From an uncultured Marinococcus sp. (lineage in GTDB: Bacteria; Bacillota; Bacilli; Bacillales; Marinococcaceae), in assembly GCF_947493875.1 (NCBI RefSeq), contig NZ_CANLSU010000014.1, positions 1-39,952 on the forward strand: a stretch of DNA of 39,952 nt, read 5' to 3'. The position numbers and the translations under genes were made by a program. A model generated the notes under the pieces. It did no database searches. It was not told the origin of the DNA and worked only from the letters and a program-made list of their open reading frames with translations. Positions 6,964-15,523 of this stretch are shown here, piece after piece. Positions within the stretch are counted from its first letter, which is position 1. The number at the start of each line of letters is the position of its first letter.

Positions 6964-7881
6964 CTAAACTATGCGATTTAAAAAATGTGTTACAAATCGG
7001 TTAGATTCAACGTCAAGACAAACATTGATATTGGTATTCTTCGAAGTTTTCTTTCCTAATGTTTGTCCTGCTTTGCTTCCTTCTGTCAAAACATCAACAT
7101 GCATAGGGGCAGTTTGAACAAAAGAAGAATCAATCGCTATGCCCACTGTCAATGGATCATGAAGGGCGCATCCATTAAGTTCAGGCTCAACCCTAGCATA
7201 TGCGTCCATATAAAACTCACAAGCTTCTGCTAATACATGAGCCAAAGAAGAATTCTTTTTCTTCCATTTTTTTAAAACATCTCTCTTGAGCAGCGTTTTT
7301 GTGGTCACATCTAATCCGACAAGAGTAATTGGCAGCCCAGAGCTAAAAGTGAATTGTGCTGCTTCAGTATCGGTATAAATATTTGCTTCAGCATAAGGGG
7401 TTATATTACCAGGGACCGATATTGCGCCGCCCATGACCAAAACTTCATCGACTAGGGGGATAATATTCGGGTCTTTTTTGACAGCCTCTGCTAAGTTGAC
7501 TTGGCTTGCAGTTGTTAAAATCGTTATATCGTTTGGATGTTGGTGAATAGCAGAGATAATAAAGTCATGTGCAAGCATTTCGTGGGGTTTACTAACTGCT
7601 GGAGATAAGGTAGCTTCGCCTATACCATTGTTCCCATGAATCGTAACGGTTTTTTCACGAGGGTCCTCCCCATTAAATTTCTTGCTCACTCCCGGTATCA
7701 CTGGAATTTTTACTCCTATAGTATCCAGAAGTTGCAGCGTATTTTTTGTCGCTTCTGAAACTGTAGTATTTCCAAAGCTAGTAGTTATGCCTAGAATATT
7801 TAATTCTGGAGAGTGGATAGCATATGCAATGGCCAGCGCGTCATCAATTCCTGTATCGACATCCAAAATAATATTTTTCAT
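6964..7881 (-). CDS. Nucleoside hydrolase (IunH/RihC type)
   Basis: This 305-residue protein belongs to the inosine-uridine preferring nucleoside hydrolase family, which cleaves the N-glycosidic bond of ribonucleosides to ribose plus base in the cytoplasm. The N-terminal DVDTGIDDALAI motif supplies the Ca2+-binding aspartates. Further family marks are NTTVSEATKNTLQLL, the VMGGAI segment near residue 150, and the C-terminal HDPLTVG. I chose ATG 7881, giving the usual MKNIILDVD start with GGGGG 6 bp upstream, over the in-frame GTG at 7899. It follows ribokinase by 78 bp, so released ribose would be phosphorylated by its neighbour. The preferred nucleoside cannot be read from the sequence. Confidence 0.92.
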   Translation of the reverse strand: MKNIILDVDTGIDDALAIAYAIHSPELNILGITTSFGNTTVSEATKNTLQLLDTIGVKIPVIPGVSKKFNGEDPREKTVTIHGNNGIGEATLSPAVSKPHEMLAHDFIISAIHQHPNDITILTTASQVNLAEAVKKDPNIIPLVDEVLVMGGAISVPGNITPYAEANIYTDTEAAQFTFSSGLPITLVGLDVTTKTLLKRDVLKKWKKKNSSLAHVLAEACEFYMDAYARVEPELNGCALHDPLTVGIAIDSSFVQTAPMHVDVLTEGSKAGQTLGKKTSKNTNINVCLDVESNRFVTHFLNRIV

Positions 7882-7959
7882 AAGTTTCCCCCGCTCCACT
7901 TTTGAAATGTTATTAATGAAATTTCTTGCATTTATCTTTTTTCTAACAAATTTCTTAAG

Positions 7960-8871
7960 CTAATTCTCGGTTAACCAATGATCGACTACTCCACGATGAG
8001 GCATACCTCCTTGAGCGCCGCTTTTTGTAACTGAAAGTGTGCCTGCAGCTGTTGCAAATCGTACTGCTGTATTAAGGTCTTGTCTTTCTCCTACCATCAC
8101 TGCTATTCCCGCATTAAAGGTATCACCGGCCCCTGTAGTATCAACCGTTTCTGCAAGAAAGGTTGGTTGGTTTTTAAGCACTCCACTTGAATTCGTATAG
8201 TAAGCTCCTTCCTTGCCCTTTGTCATGATAATTTTCCCTGGATATTCTGCTAAAGTTTTTTTAACAAAAAGTTCATTGTCCGAGTAACCTAATGCAATGG
8301 CTAATTCGTGTTCATTAGGGGTTAGAAAATCTATATCTTCAATTAATTTTTCAGGGATTTGTACGGCCGGAGCCGGGTTTAAAATAACAGGCACTTTATA
8401 ACGTTTGGCTATGGTTGTGGCTGCAGCAACAGTTTCGAGTGGAGTTTCAAGTTGTAATAATAAGACGTCCGCTTTCTGGATCACGGACTCCACTTGTTCT
8501 AATTTTTCTGGAGTGAGAGCTTCATTTGCCCCAGGGACATAAATAATTCGATTTTCTCCATTTTCAATGGTAATAGAAGCAGTACCTGTGTTCATGCCAT
8601 TCATTGTCTCCACATAAGTAGTGTTCACATTCTCCTTTTTAAGATTTTTAAGCATCCTGCTACCTAAATCATCATCACCAATACATCCAATTAACGTTAC
8701 ATCCGCTCCCAACCTGGAGCATGCCACTGCTTGATTAGCGCCTTTTCCGCCAGGGAGCATCATAAACTTATTTCCAACGTGCGTTTCGCCAAGACTTGGA
8801 AATGTAGATGTCTCGGTAACTAGATCCATATTGATACTTCCAACAACAACAATTTTCGGTTTATTCATCAT
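7960..8871 (-). CDS. rbsK: Ribokinase
   Basis: This is a 303-residue PfkB-family sugar kinase. It has the N-terminal signature GGKGANQAVA (about residues 42-51) and the C-terminal catalytic signature DTTGAGDTFNAG (about 243-254), with the Asp of GAGD as catalytic base. GSINMDLV at the N-terminus and the length match ribokinase, which phosphorylates D-ribose at O5 with ATP. AAGGAG lies before ATG 8871 (ATG 8868 is also possible). It follows a LacI-type repressor gene and precedes a nucleoside hydrolase, forming a ribonucleoside salvage unit. No ribose transporter is present, which favours intracellular or nucleoside-derived ribose as substrate. Confidence 0.93.
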   Translation of the reverse strand: MMNKPKIVVVGSINMDLVTETSTFPSLGETHVGNKFMMLPGGKGANQAVACSRLGADVTLIGCIGDDDLGSRMLKNLKKENVNTTYVETMNGMNTGTASITIENGENRIIYVPGANEALTPEKLEQVESVIQKADVLLLQLETPLETVAAATTIAKRYKVPVILNPAPAVQIPEKLIEDIDFLTPNEHELAIALGYSDNELFVKKTLAEYPGKIIMTKGKEGAYYTNSSGVLKNQPTFLAETVDTTGAGDTFNAGIAVMVGERQDLNTAVRFATAAGTLSVTKSGAQGGMPHRGVVDHWLTEN

Positions 8872-8933
8872 CCATATTCTCCTTTAAATTTTTAGCTTAA
8901 TAAAATAATAACGACAAAATTTTATGAGGGTAA

Positions 8934-8961
8934 GCCAATATGTAACCGGTTACATATTGGC
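8934..8961. promoter_or_regulatory. Operator for the LacI-family repressor, upstream of rbsK
   Basis: A perfect 28-bp palindrome centred at 8947/8948 has the core TGTAACCGGTTACA, the classic LacI/GalR-family shape with a central CG. It sits 62 bp before rbsK and 65 bp after the end of rbsR. A related site (10101-10118) lies before rbsR. Confidence 0.85.
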
Positions 8962-9026
8962 GCATTTTTATTTTTTTGTGATATTGAAATGTTTAATATC
9001 CTTTTCATTACTTTTATTTCTAAAAA

Positions 9027-10043
9027 TTAATTTATCGATTGGTTTTGAACATTTGTCGATTGCCTTTTGATTAATTGAACAGGATATTTATAATAACGCT
9101 CTCTTAATGGCCGCTGTTCAATAAGGTCAATTAGCATATATGCAGCTGTTTCTCCCATTTTATAAATAGGTTGCGCCATTGTTGTGAGCTCCGGAGATGT
9201 AATTTCACTCATTCTAATTCCATCAAATCCAATTACTGCTAATTGTTCCGGGATAGAGATACCTAAATTTCTGGCTGCTTTTAATACGCCTGTGGCCATC
9301 AAGTCATTCCCGGCAAAAATACCATCGATTTCAGGATGGTTTTTTAATAATGTTAAAGTTGCTTGATAAGCGTCTTTATCATTATAGTGCCCATTCACAA
9401 TGTATTCGTCTGTAAACCAGCTTTCTTTTTTGACCACCTCTATATAACCGTTTTTACGAAGGACTGAATTAGTGATGTGAGCAGGACCCTCAATATGAGC
9501 AATCACTTTACAGCCAACTTCTTTTAAGTGCCGAACAGCGTCCTGTGAACTATGAAAGTTTTCAGAACAGACCGTTGGAAAATCTGAATTAATTGATCTG
9601 TCTATAATAACAACCGGTTTTTTTAAAGTTTTAAGATGATTACTATCTAATGTATTTGTTGCTAAAATAGCGCCATCTACGTGCTTCTGCTCCATCATGT
9701 CTAAATATCTTTCTTCTTTATTTGCTTTTTCGTCAGAATTTCCAAGAAAGATTGTATATCCATGATCATTCATTATATCCTCGACGCCTCGAGCAAGCTC
9801 TGGAAAAAAGGGATTTGTTATATCAGGCAGGATTAAACTGATGGTTTTCGACTGTTTATGATATAAACTTCTTGCTACTTCATTGGGCCTGTAATCTAGC
9901 TCTTTGATAGCCTCAATTACTTTATTTTTGGTTTCTTCACTAACATAACCATTATTGTTTAAAACTCTTGAAATTGTCGCGACCGATACCCCTGTTGCTT
10001 TTGCTACTTCTTTAATTGTGGCCATAGAATTATTAGTCTCCAT
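9027..10043 (-). CDS. rbsR: LacI-family transcriptional repressor, likely RbsR
   Basis: This 338-residue LacI/GalR repressor has an N-terminal helix-turn-helix (ATIKEVAKATGVSVATISR) with hinge helix YRPNEVARSL, then a periplasmic-binding-protein-like effector domain (about residues 65-330). The position before ribokinase and the TGTAACCGGTTACA operators fit RbsR, which releases DNA in response to ribose or a related sugar. The family start would be ATG 10025 (MATIKEVAK); ATG 10043 adds METNNS. Neither has a strong ribosome binding site, although GGAG lies 12 bp before ATG 10025. A second operator upstream suggests autoregulation. Confidence 0.88.
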   Translation of the reverse strand: METNNSMATIKEVAKATGVSVATISRVLNNNGYVSEETKNKVIEAIKELDYRPNEVARSLYHKQSKTISLILPDITNPFFPELARGVEDIMNDHGYTIFLGNSDEKANKEERYLDMMEQKHVDGAILATNTLDSNHLKTLKKPVVIIDRSINSDFPTVCSENFHSSQDAVRHLKEVGCKVIAHIEGPAHITNSVLRKNGYIEVVKKESWFTDEYIVNGHYNDKDAYQATLTLLKNHPEIDGIFAGNDLMATGVLKAARNLGISIPEQLAVIGFDGIRMSEITSPELTTMAQPIYKMGETAAYMLIDLIEQRPLRERYYKYPVQLIKRQSTNVQNQSIN

Positions 10044-10100
10044 TAATAAGGTTATTTAAAATCAGATAGTATATGTGTGTTTTCGATTACATCAAATGAT

Positions 10101-10118
10101 TATGTAACCCGTTACATA
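10101..10118. promoter_or_regulatory. Second LacI-type operator, upstream of rbsR
   Basis: TATGTAACCCGTTACATA has 8-bp inverted arms around a CC centre and matches the 8934-8961 operator in both half-sites. Its position 58 bp before the rbsR start suggests autoregulation. Confidence 0.75.
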
Positions 10119-10415
10119 TTATCCTATTAAAAAATTATTGGTTTTGTCAATTTTTTTTGTTTTCAAATTATTTTATAAAACAACGAACCTTCGCTCTCTA
10201 TATATTCATGAATGTTTCCAAACATTTATTAGGCTGAGTGAATGCCAAGAATAATTATGGCTTTTTATTCACATAAGAACTTTTTTTACCATTAGTAGTT
10301 ATAATGTGTTTAATTAAATATCAGCTATACTATATTTAGTTATTGAACTTTATTTTGGTACTATGATTTACTTTTGAAAGATATAACAAGCATTTTATAA
10401 AAGTGCAGGAAGGAA
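10119..10415. other. AT-rich intergenic region between rbsR and hssR
   Basis: This divergent intergenic region has no gene. It contains AT-rich tracts that must hold the rbsR and hssR promoters. I could not pick a well-spaced -35/-10 pair with confidence. An AGGAAGGAAG ribosome binding site for hssR ends it. Confidence 0.4.
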
Positions 10416-11099
10416 GTGTTGGCCATCCTAACTATTCTATTGGTTGATGACGATCCGAACATTTTGGCTTTTACCGGTGATTATTTGCGAAGGGAAAATT
10501 ACCGTGTCTACGAAGCCGGTCATGCGGAGGAAGCCTGGGCGATTCTCGATGAACATGATGTCCATATTGCGCTTGTTGATGTGATGATGCCTGGCACTAA
10601 CGGATTTGAACTGACGACAATCATTCGCCAGGATTATGATATCCCGGTCATTCTTTTAACGGCGAAAAATCAAATCGAAGATAAAGAACAGGGATACGCA
10701 TCGGGCACCGATGACTACATAACAAAGCCATTTGAGAGTAAAGAATTATTATTTCGCATTCGTGCCGTTTTACGGCGATATCAGCAAGTCGCCCAAGAAC
10801 GAATTCAGGTGGGGCGAACACTCATTAACACTAAGACGTATGAGGTCAGCATCGGTCATCGAGCCTTGCTCTTACCGTTGAAAGAGTTTGAGTTGCTTGT
10901 TCAGTTAGCTAGCTATCCCAAAAGAACCTATTCCCGGGAAGAATTAATAGAGTATATTTGGGGATCCACCTTTGAAGGAGATGAACGGACCGTCGATGTC
11001 CATGTCAAACGATTGCGAGAGCGTTTCCGTCGTTTGGATCCCGGTTTTGATATCCAAACGGTTCGCGGCATTGGGTATCGCCTGGAGGTCATCGAATGA
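10416..11099 (+). CDS. hssR: Heme response regulator HssR (OmpR family)
   Basis: This 227-residue protein has a receiver domain (phospho-acceptor D55 in ALVDVMMPG, acidic pocket DDD at 11-13, lysine in ITKPFESKEL) and a winged-helix OmpR-type DNA-binding domain (about 130-225, with FEGDERTVDVHVKRLR and VRGIGYR). From memory of Staphylococcus aureus HssR, the SGTDDY-TKPFE-KEL-FRIRAVLRRY block and the GDERTVDVH block are very similar. The neighbours hssS and hrtBA and the HssR-type repeat before hrtB support the call. The start is uncertain: GTG 10416 or TTG 10419 behind AGGAAGGAAG. Its stop overlaps the hssS ATG by 4 bp. Confidence 0.87.
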   Translation: MLAILTILLVDDDPNILAFTGDYLRRENYRVYEAGHAEEAWAILDEHDVHIALVDVMMPGTNGFELTTIIRQDYDIPVILLTAKNQIEDKEQGYASGTDDYITKPFESKELLFRIRAVLRRYQQVAQERIQVGRTLINTKTYEVSIGHRALLLPLKEFELLVQLASYPKRTYSREELIEYIWGSTFEGDERTVDVHVKRLRERFRRLDPGFDIQTVRGIGYRLEVIE

Positions 11100-12490
11100 A
11101 GACCCTTTATACCCGGGTCGTGCTCACGACCCTCGTCGTCATGGCCGTTAGTTTTTTCATCGCCTTTCTCGGAACCAATATATACTATCATTATCAATTA
11201 AAGCCGGAGAACGATGAACGTATCACGCAGACCGCTCAACAGGTTCAACAGTTTTATGAAAATCATCCGTCCATCAATACCCAAACGTATTTTGAACAGG
11301 TGGGCGACACAGGATTTCAAGTTGCTTTATTTTCGTCTGCTGAGGAGGATGGACGTTTTTTTGGATCATCGTTTCGCTCGTCCACCCTTTCTCCCAAGAA
11401 CATCGAGAACGTCCTTGCCGGTGACACGTATCATGGCGTCAAAAATCATCCGTTTGGCCCGTTGGTTACAGGCTTTTTTGATAATGAGCTGACCAATACC
11501 GTTGGTGTGCCGGTGGAGATTCAGGGCGAGACGTATGCGATGTTCCTTCGTCCGGATATCGAATACCAATTGGGCGAATTCCGATACTTTTTAGCCTTTC
11601 TGTTTGGAGGGATGGTCGGGATCAGCGTTTTGTTAGTCCTCATCAGTACACGCTATCTGGTTCGTCCGCTAGTAAAGCTCACGGAAGCTACAAAACGTAT
11701 TACCAAAGGAGATTTTTCTCCGCCCGTGCCGGTTCAGCGCCAAGATGAAATTGGTCAACTAGCACGACAGTTTTCGCAAATGAGTCGAGAATTAGAACAG
11801 CTAGAACACATGCGTCAGGAATTTGTCGCTAATGTTTCTCATGAGATTCAATCCCCTCTTACCACTATTCAAGGAATGGCGGCAGAGTTGGAACATGATC
11901 AACTGTCGCCGGAGCAACAACAAATGTACGCGAGCACTATTCACCAGGAAAGCCGACGACTGTCATCGCTGGGAAAGCAACTGCTAATACTGGCATCGTT
12001 GGATAAGGAAGAAGAACGATTGGCGGTTGCCCCCTATGCGCTCGATCAGCAGTTAAAAACCATGGTTCAATCCATGGCTTATCAATGCCAGGAAAGACAG
12101 ATTTTTGTCGATATCGACGTTCCTCCGACGATCATTGAGGGGGATGAAGTCCTTCTGTATGAAGTTTGGATGAATTTGTTTGCAAATGCCATCCGTCATT
12201 CGCCGATGGAGGGGTCGATATTTATCCGGCTGGAGCCTCGTTCAACGGAAGTAGTCGTGACCATTCAAGATGAGGGGCCTGGTCTTTCGCCTGAGGTGCT
12301 GCCTTTTATCTTTGAACGATTTTACCGAGCCGATAAAGCTCGAAGTCGATCGTATGAAAGCAACGGTCTTGGCCTATCGATCGCCCAAAAAATTGTGGAA
12401 CGTCACCACGGCTTCATCAGCGCTTCGAGCACGGAAGATCAAGGAGCTACGTTTACCGTGGTTCTTCCATACACTCCTTTCGATTCGTAA
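11096..12490 (+). CDS. hssS: Heme sensor histidine kinase HssS
   Basis: This 464-residue membrane kinase has TM1 at about 9-30, an extracytoplasmic sensor of about 130 residues, TM2 at about 164-184, HAMP at 186-238 and HisKA with H249 in NVSHEIQSPLTT. The ATPase domain has the N box NLFANAIRHSP, DEGPGLSP and GLGLSIAQKI. The sensor domain carries YHGVKNHPFG and VTGFFDNELTNTVG followed by LRPDIEY, which closely resemble S. aureus HssS as I recall it. HssS autophosphorylates during heme exposure and passes phosphate to HssR. The H box reads HEIQSPLT rather than the usual HE(L/I)KTPLT. The stop codon ends on the first base of the HssR-type box that precedes hrtB. Confidence 0.88.
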   Translation: MKTLYTRVVLTTLVVMAVSFFIAFLGTNIYYHYQLKPENDERITQTAQQVQQFYENHPSINTQTYFEQVGDTGFQVALFSSAEEDGRFFGSSFRSSTLSPKNIENVLAGDTYHGVKNHPFGPLVTGFFDNELTNTVGVPVEIQGETYAMFLRPDIEYQLGEFRYFLAFLFGGMVGISVLLVLISTRYLVRPLVKLTEATKRITKGDFSPPVPVQRQDEIGQLARQFSQMSRELEQLEHMRQEFVANVSHEIQSPLTTIQGMAAELEHDQLSPEQQQMYASTIHQESRRLSSLGKQLLILASLDKEEERLAVAPYALDQQLKTMVQSMAYQCQERQIFVDIDVPPTIIEGDEVLLYEVWMNLFANAIRHSPMEGSIFIRLEPRSTEVVVTIQDEGPGLSPEVLPFIFERFYRADKARSRSYESNGLGLSIAQKIVERHHGFISASSTEDQGATFTVVLPYTPFDS

Positions 12491-12509
12491 TTCATATTGC
12501 GTTCATCTT
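12490..12509 (+). promoter_or_regulatory. HssR-binding direct repeat in the hrtBA promoter
   Basis: ATTCATATT (12490-12498), GC, GTTCATCTT (12501-12509) matches the published HssR box form GTTCATATT-N2-GTTCATATT in 16 of 18 positions. It lies 47 bp before hrtB, with a possible -10 TACGAT at 12517-12522. The hssS stop codon touches it. This predicts that hrtBA has its own heme-inducible promoter. Confidence 0.78.
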
Positions 12510-12535
12510 TCTGGTTTACGATAAGCACCAGAAAG
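12507..12535 (+). repeat. 8-bp inverted repeat in the hrtB leader
   Basis: CTTTCTGG (12507-12514) and CCAGAAAG (12528-12535) are perfect inverted arms around 13 bp, overlapping the end of the HssR box and the putative -10. There is no T-run, so it is not a clear terminator. It could be a weak hairpin at the start of the hrtBA message. Confidence 0.45.
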
Positions 12536-12555
12536 CGAAAAGAAAGGAGTTCATC

Positions 12556-13614
12556 ATGTTTTTAGCCTGGCGTGAATTAACCTATGCCAAATTACGTTTC
12601 AGCCTTATTGGATTGGTCATCTTTTTATTAACGGTATTGGTGCTGTCGATTTCAGGACTGGCGCAGGGATTAGCCTCCGACAATGCCTCCAGCATGCAAT
12701 ACATGGATAAGCAAGCCGAGAAAATAGTGCTCGAAGCTGAAGCCGACAAGCAGTTATCACGTTCGGCCCTTTCCGACCATGACCTGGAGGTATTACAGGA
12801 TAGACCGGAAGCTCATGTATTGAGTCTTCGTCAAGGAACGGTGCAAAGTCATGGAAAAGAAATAGACGTCGCCGAAATGTATATGGACTTAAGCAGTGAG
12901 TTGGCTCCTTCAGTGACCGACGGCGAACTTCCTGCCGATGAGACCGAAGCTATGATTGATCATTCCGCCAAAGAGAACGGCCTCCGCCTAGGTGATACGC
13001 TGGAGCGGCCGGGCGGTACGGAAGTAACCATTAGTGGATTTACCGAAAATCAGCGGTACAGCCATACGCCGGTGTTGCACGTTCGGGATTCTGCCTGGAA
13101 GCAAGGAGAGCTTCCGATCAGTGCGGTCATCTTAGACCATGCACTTCCGGAGCAAGTGCATGATCAACTGCAGAATGCTGAAGTCATGGATATTCGTGCT
13201 TCTTTTGAAGGCATTCCCGGTTATACTTCCGAGCAGACGTCGCTTCAGACCATGATTGTTTTTCTATTTCTCATTTCGTCCATTGTATTGGCGGCTTTTT
13301 ACTACATTATGACGATTCAAAAGCTGTCCCAGTTTGGGATTTTAAAAGCTATTGGGGCAACCTCTAAAACATTAGGAATATCATTGATCCTGCAGGTTCT
13401 GCTGCTCACGACCGTCAGTATCATTGTCGGTGTAGCAGTCACGGCAGGAATGGCTACCGTTTTACCGACAGCGATCCCTTTTTCCTTGTCTTTAGGAACC
13501 GTCCTATTGTTAGCGGGGCTCTTCTTATTCGTCGCGTTGTTGGGTTCTCTATTATCCTTGGTCAAGGTGATTCGCATTGATCCGTTAAAAGCTATTGGAG
13601 GTGGTCAGGCATGA
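12556..13614 (+). CDS. hrtB: Heme exporter permease HrtB (FtsX/MacB-like ABC permease)
   Basis: This 352-residue permease has one N-terminal helix (about 14-34), a large extracytoplasmic domain of about 190 residues, and three C-terminal helices (about 230-250, 275-300 and 315-335). This is the four-helix MacB/FtsX topology. The N-terminal stretch LISLVIF-type helix followed by LSISGLAQGLASDNASS resembles HrtB. In S. aureus and other Firmicutes HrtAB protects against heme toxicity by moving heme out of the membrane. AGAAAGGAG precedes ATG 12556. It overlaps hrtA by 4 bp (ATGA). The order hrtB-hrtA behind hssRS, all on one strand, differs from the divergent arrangement in S. aureus. Confidence 0.87.
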   Translation: MFLAWRELTYAKLRFSLIGLVIFLLTVLVLSISGLAQGLASDNASSMQYMDKQAEKIVLEAEADKQLSRSALSDHDLEVLQDRPEAHVLSLRQGTVQSHGKEIDVAEMYMDLSSELAPSVTDGELPADETEAMIDHSAKENGLRLGDTLERPGGTEVTISGFTENQRYSHTPVLHVRDSAWKQGELPISAVILDHALPEQVHDQLQNAEVMDIRASFEGIPGYTSEQTSLQTMIVFLFLISSIVLAAFYYIMTIQKLSQFGILKAIGATSKTLGISLILQVLLLTTVSIIVGVAVTAGMATVLPTAIPFSLSLGTVLLLAGLFLFVALLGSLLSLVKVIRIDPLKAIGGGQA

Positions 13615-14303
13615 ATGATGTATTAACCATGGAACAAATCGAATTTCAGGCTCAAGCCGATCAGCACCCTATTGTTCAACACATTGATATCGCTTTGCGC
13701 CCTCAGGAGTTTGTGGCTTTAACCGGCCCGTCCGGATCCGGCAAAAGCACCTTGCTTTCCATGGCAGGAGCCTTACTTCAGCCAACGTCAGGAGCGCTAT
13801 CGATTAATCAGACAGACGTTCTGCGCTTAAATTCTCAAGAAAAAACGAAACTTCGTTTACAGGACATCGGATTTATCTTTCAATCAGCTCATTTGTTACC
13901 TTATTTAAAAACGGCGGACCAGCTTCGCTATGTTGGCAAACTTGCGGGTCTGACAAAGCAAACCATGAATCAACGCATCCAACGACTGCTTCACATGCTT
14001 GGGCTCGAGCATCGGCAGCACCACTTTCCCCGGCACTTATCTGGCGGAGAGCAGCAGCGTGTCGCGATCGCAAGAGCCTGGATGAATGATCCTTCGTTAA
14101 TTTTGGCTGATGAACCAACGGCTAGTTTAGACCGTGAACGCGGAGAACAAGTCGTTCAAACCCTTCGCCATCAGGTCAAGGAATCGAAGAAAGCGGCGAT
14201 CATAGTAACCCATGATACCCGCTTGTTTGCTTACTGTGATCGAGTCATCTATTTAGACAATGGGCAAATTGATCATGAGGATGCCTCCATCGTTCCATTA
14301 TGA
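13611..14303 (+). CDS. hrtA: Heme exporter ATPase HrtA
   Basis: This 230-residue ABC ATPase of the MacB/LolD type energises the HrtB permease at the inner face of the membrane. Walker [10 protein letters not shown] (about 39-47), Q-loop [14 protein letters not shown], signature [14 protein letters not shown], Walker [13 protein letters not shown] and the switch histidine in IVTHDTR are all intact. It starts at ATG 13611, overlapping the hrtB stop by 4 bp, so the two are translationally coupled. A strong terminator follows 50 bp after the stop, closing the hssRS-hrtBA block. Confidence 0.9.
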   Translation: MNDVLTMEQIEFQAQADQHPIVQHIDIALRPQEFVALTGPSGSGKSTLLSMAGALLQPTSGALSINQTDVLRLNSQEKTKLRLQDIGFIFQSAHLLPYLKTADQLRYVGKLAGLTKQTMNQRIQRLLHMLGLEHRQHHFPRHLSGGEQQRVAIARAWMNDPSLILADEPTASLDRERGEQVVQTLRHQVKESKKAAIIVTHDTRLFAYCDRVIYLDNGQIDHEDASIVPL

Positions 14304-14351
14304 TTCTAAAAAAATTAATGTCTTAAAGTTTTAACTTCTAGACAGCGACAT

Positions 14352-14388
14352 AAACACCCCGTTTTTAACGATAAAACGGGGTGTTTTC
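14352..14388 (+). terminator. Terminator after hrtA
   Basis: AAACACCCCGTTTT (14352-14365) and AAAACGGGGTGTTT (14373-14386) form a perfect 14-bp stem with T- and A-runs at both sides, so it could act in both directions. It closes hrtBA and insulates the resolvase. Confidence 0.88.
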
Positions 14389-14390
14389 CA

Positions 14391-14440
14391 TCTAAAAGTT
14401 CGTCTATAATATAATGTACAATACACAATAAACTTTTAGA
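14391..14440. promoter_or_regulatory. Possible resolvase crossover/operator site
   Basis: TCTAAAAGTT (14391-14400) and AACTTTTAGA (14431-14440) are perfect 10-bp inverted arms around an AT-rich 30-bp core containing TATAATATAAT, which could be the resolvase promoter -10. It is 18 bp before the resolvase gene, where serine resolvases usually bind. The spacing is longer than a classical 28-bp subsite I, so it may be two subsites or only an operator. Confidence 0.5.
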
Positions 14441-14458
14441 CACTTTGGAGGGACCCCC

Positions 14459-15061
14459 ATGACGCAACGAATTGGTTACGCCCGCGTATCGACCTTTCAC
14501 CAGGATTTCAGCTTCCAACAGCAGCTTTTGGAAGAAGCCGGCTGCCATCGCATATTTACCGAGAAAGTGACAGGAACAACCACCACCAAGCGAGAACAAT
14601 TACAAGACGCCATTCAGTACGCCCGTCCGGGCGATACCCTGGTGGTAACGAAGATTGACCGCCTGGCCCGTTCTATTATCGACCTCAATAACATTGTGCA
14701 TGAATTGGCAGCCGAAGGCATTTCCGTTTTATTTCTAAAAGATAATATGGAGTTTCATGCCGGAGAGGACACCAATAGCATGCAGACGCTGCTGTTTAAC
14801 GTGCTGGGGAGTTTTGCGCAGTTCGAAGCCGACCTGATCCGGGAGCGTACCACAGAAGGACGAGAACGGGCCAAAGCCCAAGGGAAGCACATGGGAAGAC
14901 CGGGGCAATCGAACAAAGCGGTTCAACAAGCCCTCCAACTCTTCCAAGACCGGGCCAACAATAAGATGAGCGTGAATGATATTGTGAAGGTGACAGGCGT
15001 TCCTCGCTCAACGATTTATGCTAAACGGCCTGTCCATGGTAATGGTAAAATTAGGGATTAG
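14459..15061 (+). CDS. Serine resolvase (Tn3-type, small serine recombinase)
   Basis: This is a 200-residue resolvase. GYARVST carries the nucleophile S11; the TKIDRLARS motif, the SFAQFEADLIRERT segment and the E-helix ending AKAQGKHMGRPG are typical of Tn3/Tn552-type resolvases. The C-terminal helix-turn-helix is MSVNDIVKVTGVPRSTIYA. TTGGAGGGACCCCC is the ribosome binding region before ATG 14459. It resolves cointegrates by recombination at res, and a res-like inverted repeat lies just upstream. No transposase gene accompanies it, so it is a solitary gene from a transposon or plasmid. It diverges clearly from the recombinase at 1423. Confidence 0.9.
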   Translation: MTQRIGYARVSTFHQDFSFQQQLLEEAGCHRIFTEKVTGTTTTKREQLQDAIQYARPGDTLVVTKIDRLARSIIDLNNIVHELAAEGISVLFLKDNMEFHAGEDTNSMQTLLFNVLGSFAQFEADLIRERTTEGRERAKAQGKHMGRPGQSNKAVQQALQLFQDRANNKMSVNDIVKVTGVPRSTIYAKRPVHGNGKIRD

Positions 15062-15103
15062 TAGGTGGAATATATTTAACAAGAGACGTTGGAGGTATGA
15101 CTT

Positions 15104-15379
15104 GTGACGTTTATAGCGCAGTATGGATTTTTCATCGCTATCCTAATTGTGATAGCCACCATAATATTTTTCAGTTACCTGTTACCGAAAACAGAGAAAT
15201 TTTTGTATGTTTTGACTGCTTTATTGGTGTTGGGTGGAATAGGGATTATTATTTATAGTTTTTTGGGTGCAAATGAGGTCTTTGAAGGAATTGCTTTAGC
15301 TTTTTTAACATTTTGTATTTGGTTAGGTATGGGGTTGGGATGGGTAGGAATCGCTATCTATGAAATGGTAAAGAAATGA
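15104..15379 (+). CDS. Small three-helix membrane protein
   Basis: This 91-residue hydrophobic protein is of unknown family. Three hydrophobic segments lie at about 6-27, 33-53 and 60-87, ending in a short basic tail (EMVKK). GTG 15104 is chosen because GGAGG lies 8 bp upstream; the nearby ATG is in another frame. It begins 42 bp after the resolvase and may be cargo carried with it. No function is assigned. Confidence 0.55.
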   Translation: MTFIAQYGFFIAILIVIATIIFFSYLLPKTEKFLYVLTALLVLGGIGIIIYSFLGANEVFEGIALAFLTFCIWLGMGLGWVGIAIYEMVKK

Positions 15380-15412
15380 AAGAAAGGAGATTTTATTAAT
15401 TAAAAGCTAGAA

Positions 15413-15442
15413 ATGCCTGGAGGAATATATGTCTCCAGGCAT
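15413..15442. terminator. Hairpin between the small membrane protein and relE
   Basis: ATGCCTGGAG (15413-15422) and CTCCAGGCAT (15433-15442) form a perfect 10-bp stem with a 10-base loop. There is no strong T-run after it on either strand, so termination is possible but unproven. It lies between convergent genes, as a shared terminator would. Confidence 0.5.
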
Positions 15443-15523
15443 GCATAATTCTCTTGATCATTTAAATAATTGCGCTTATCGGCAGTCTATGACCACTCTT
15501 TGAAAAAAGTCACCTTCGCTGTT

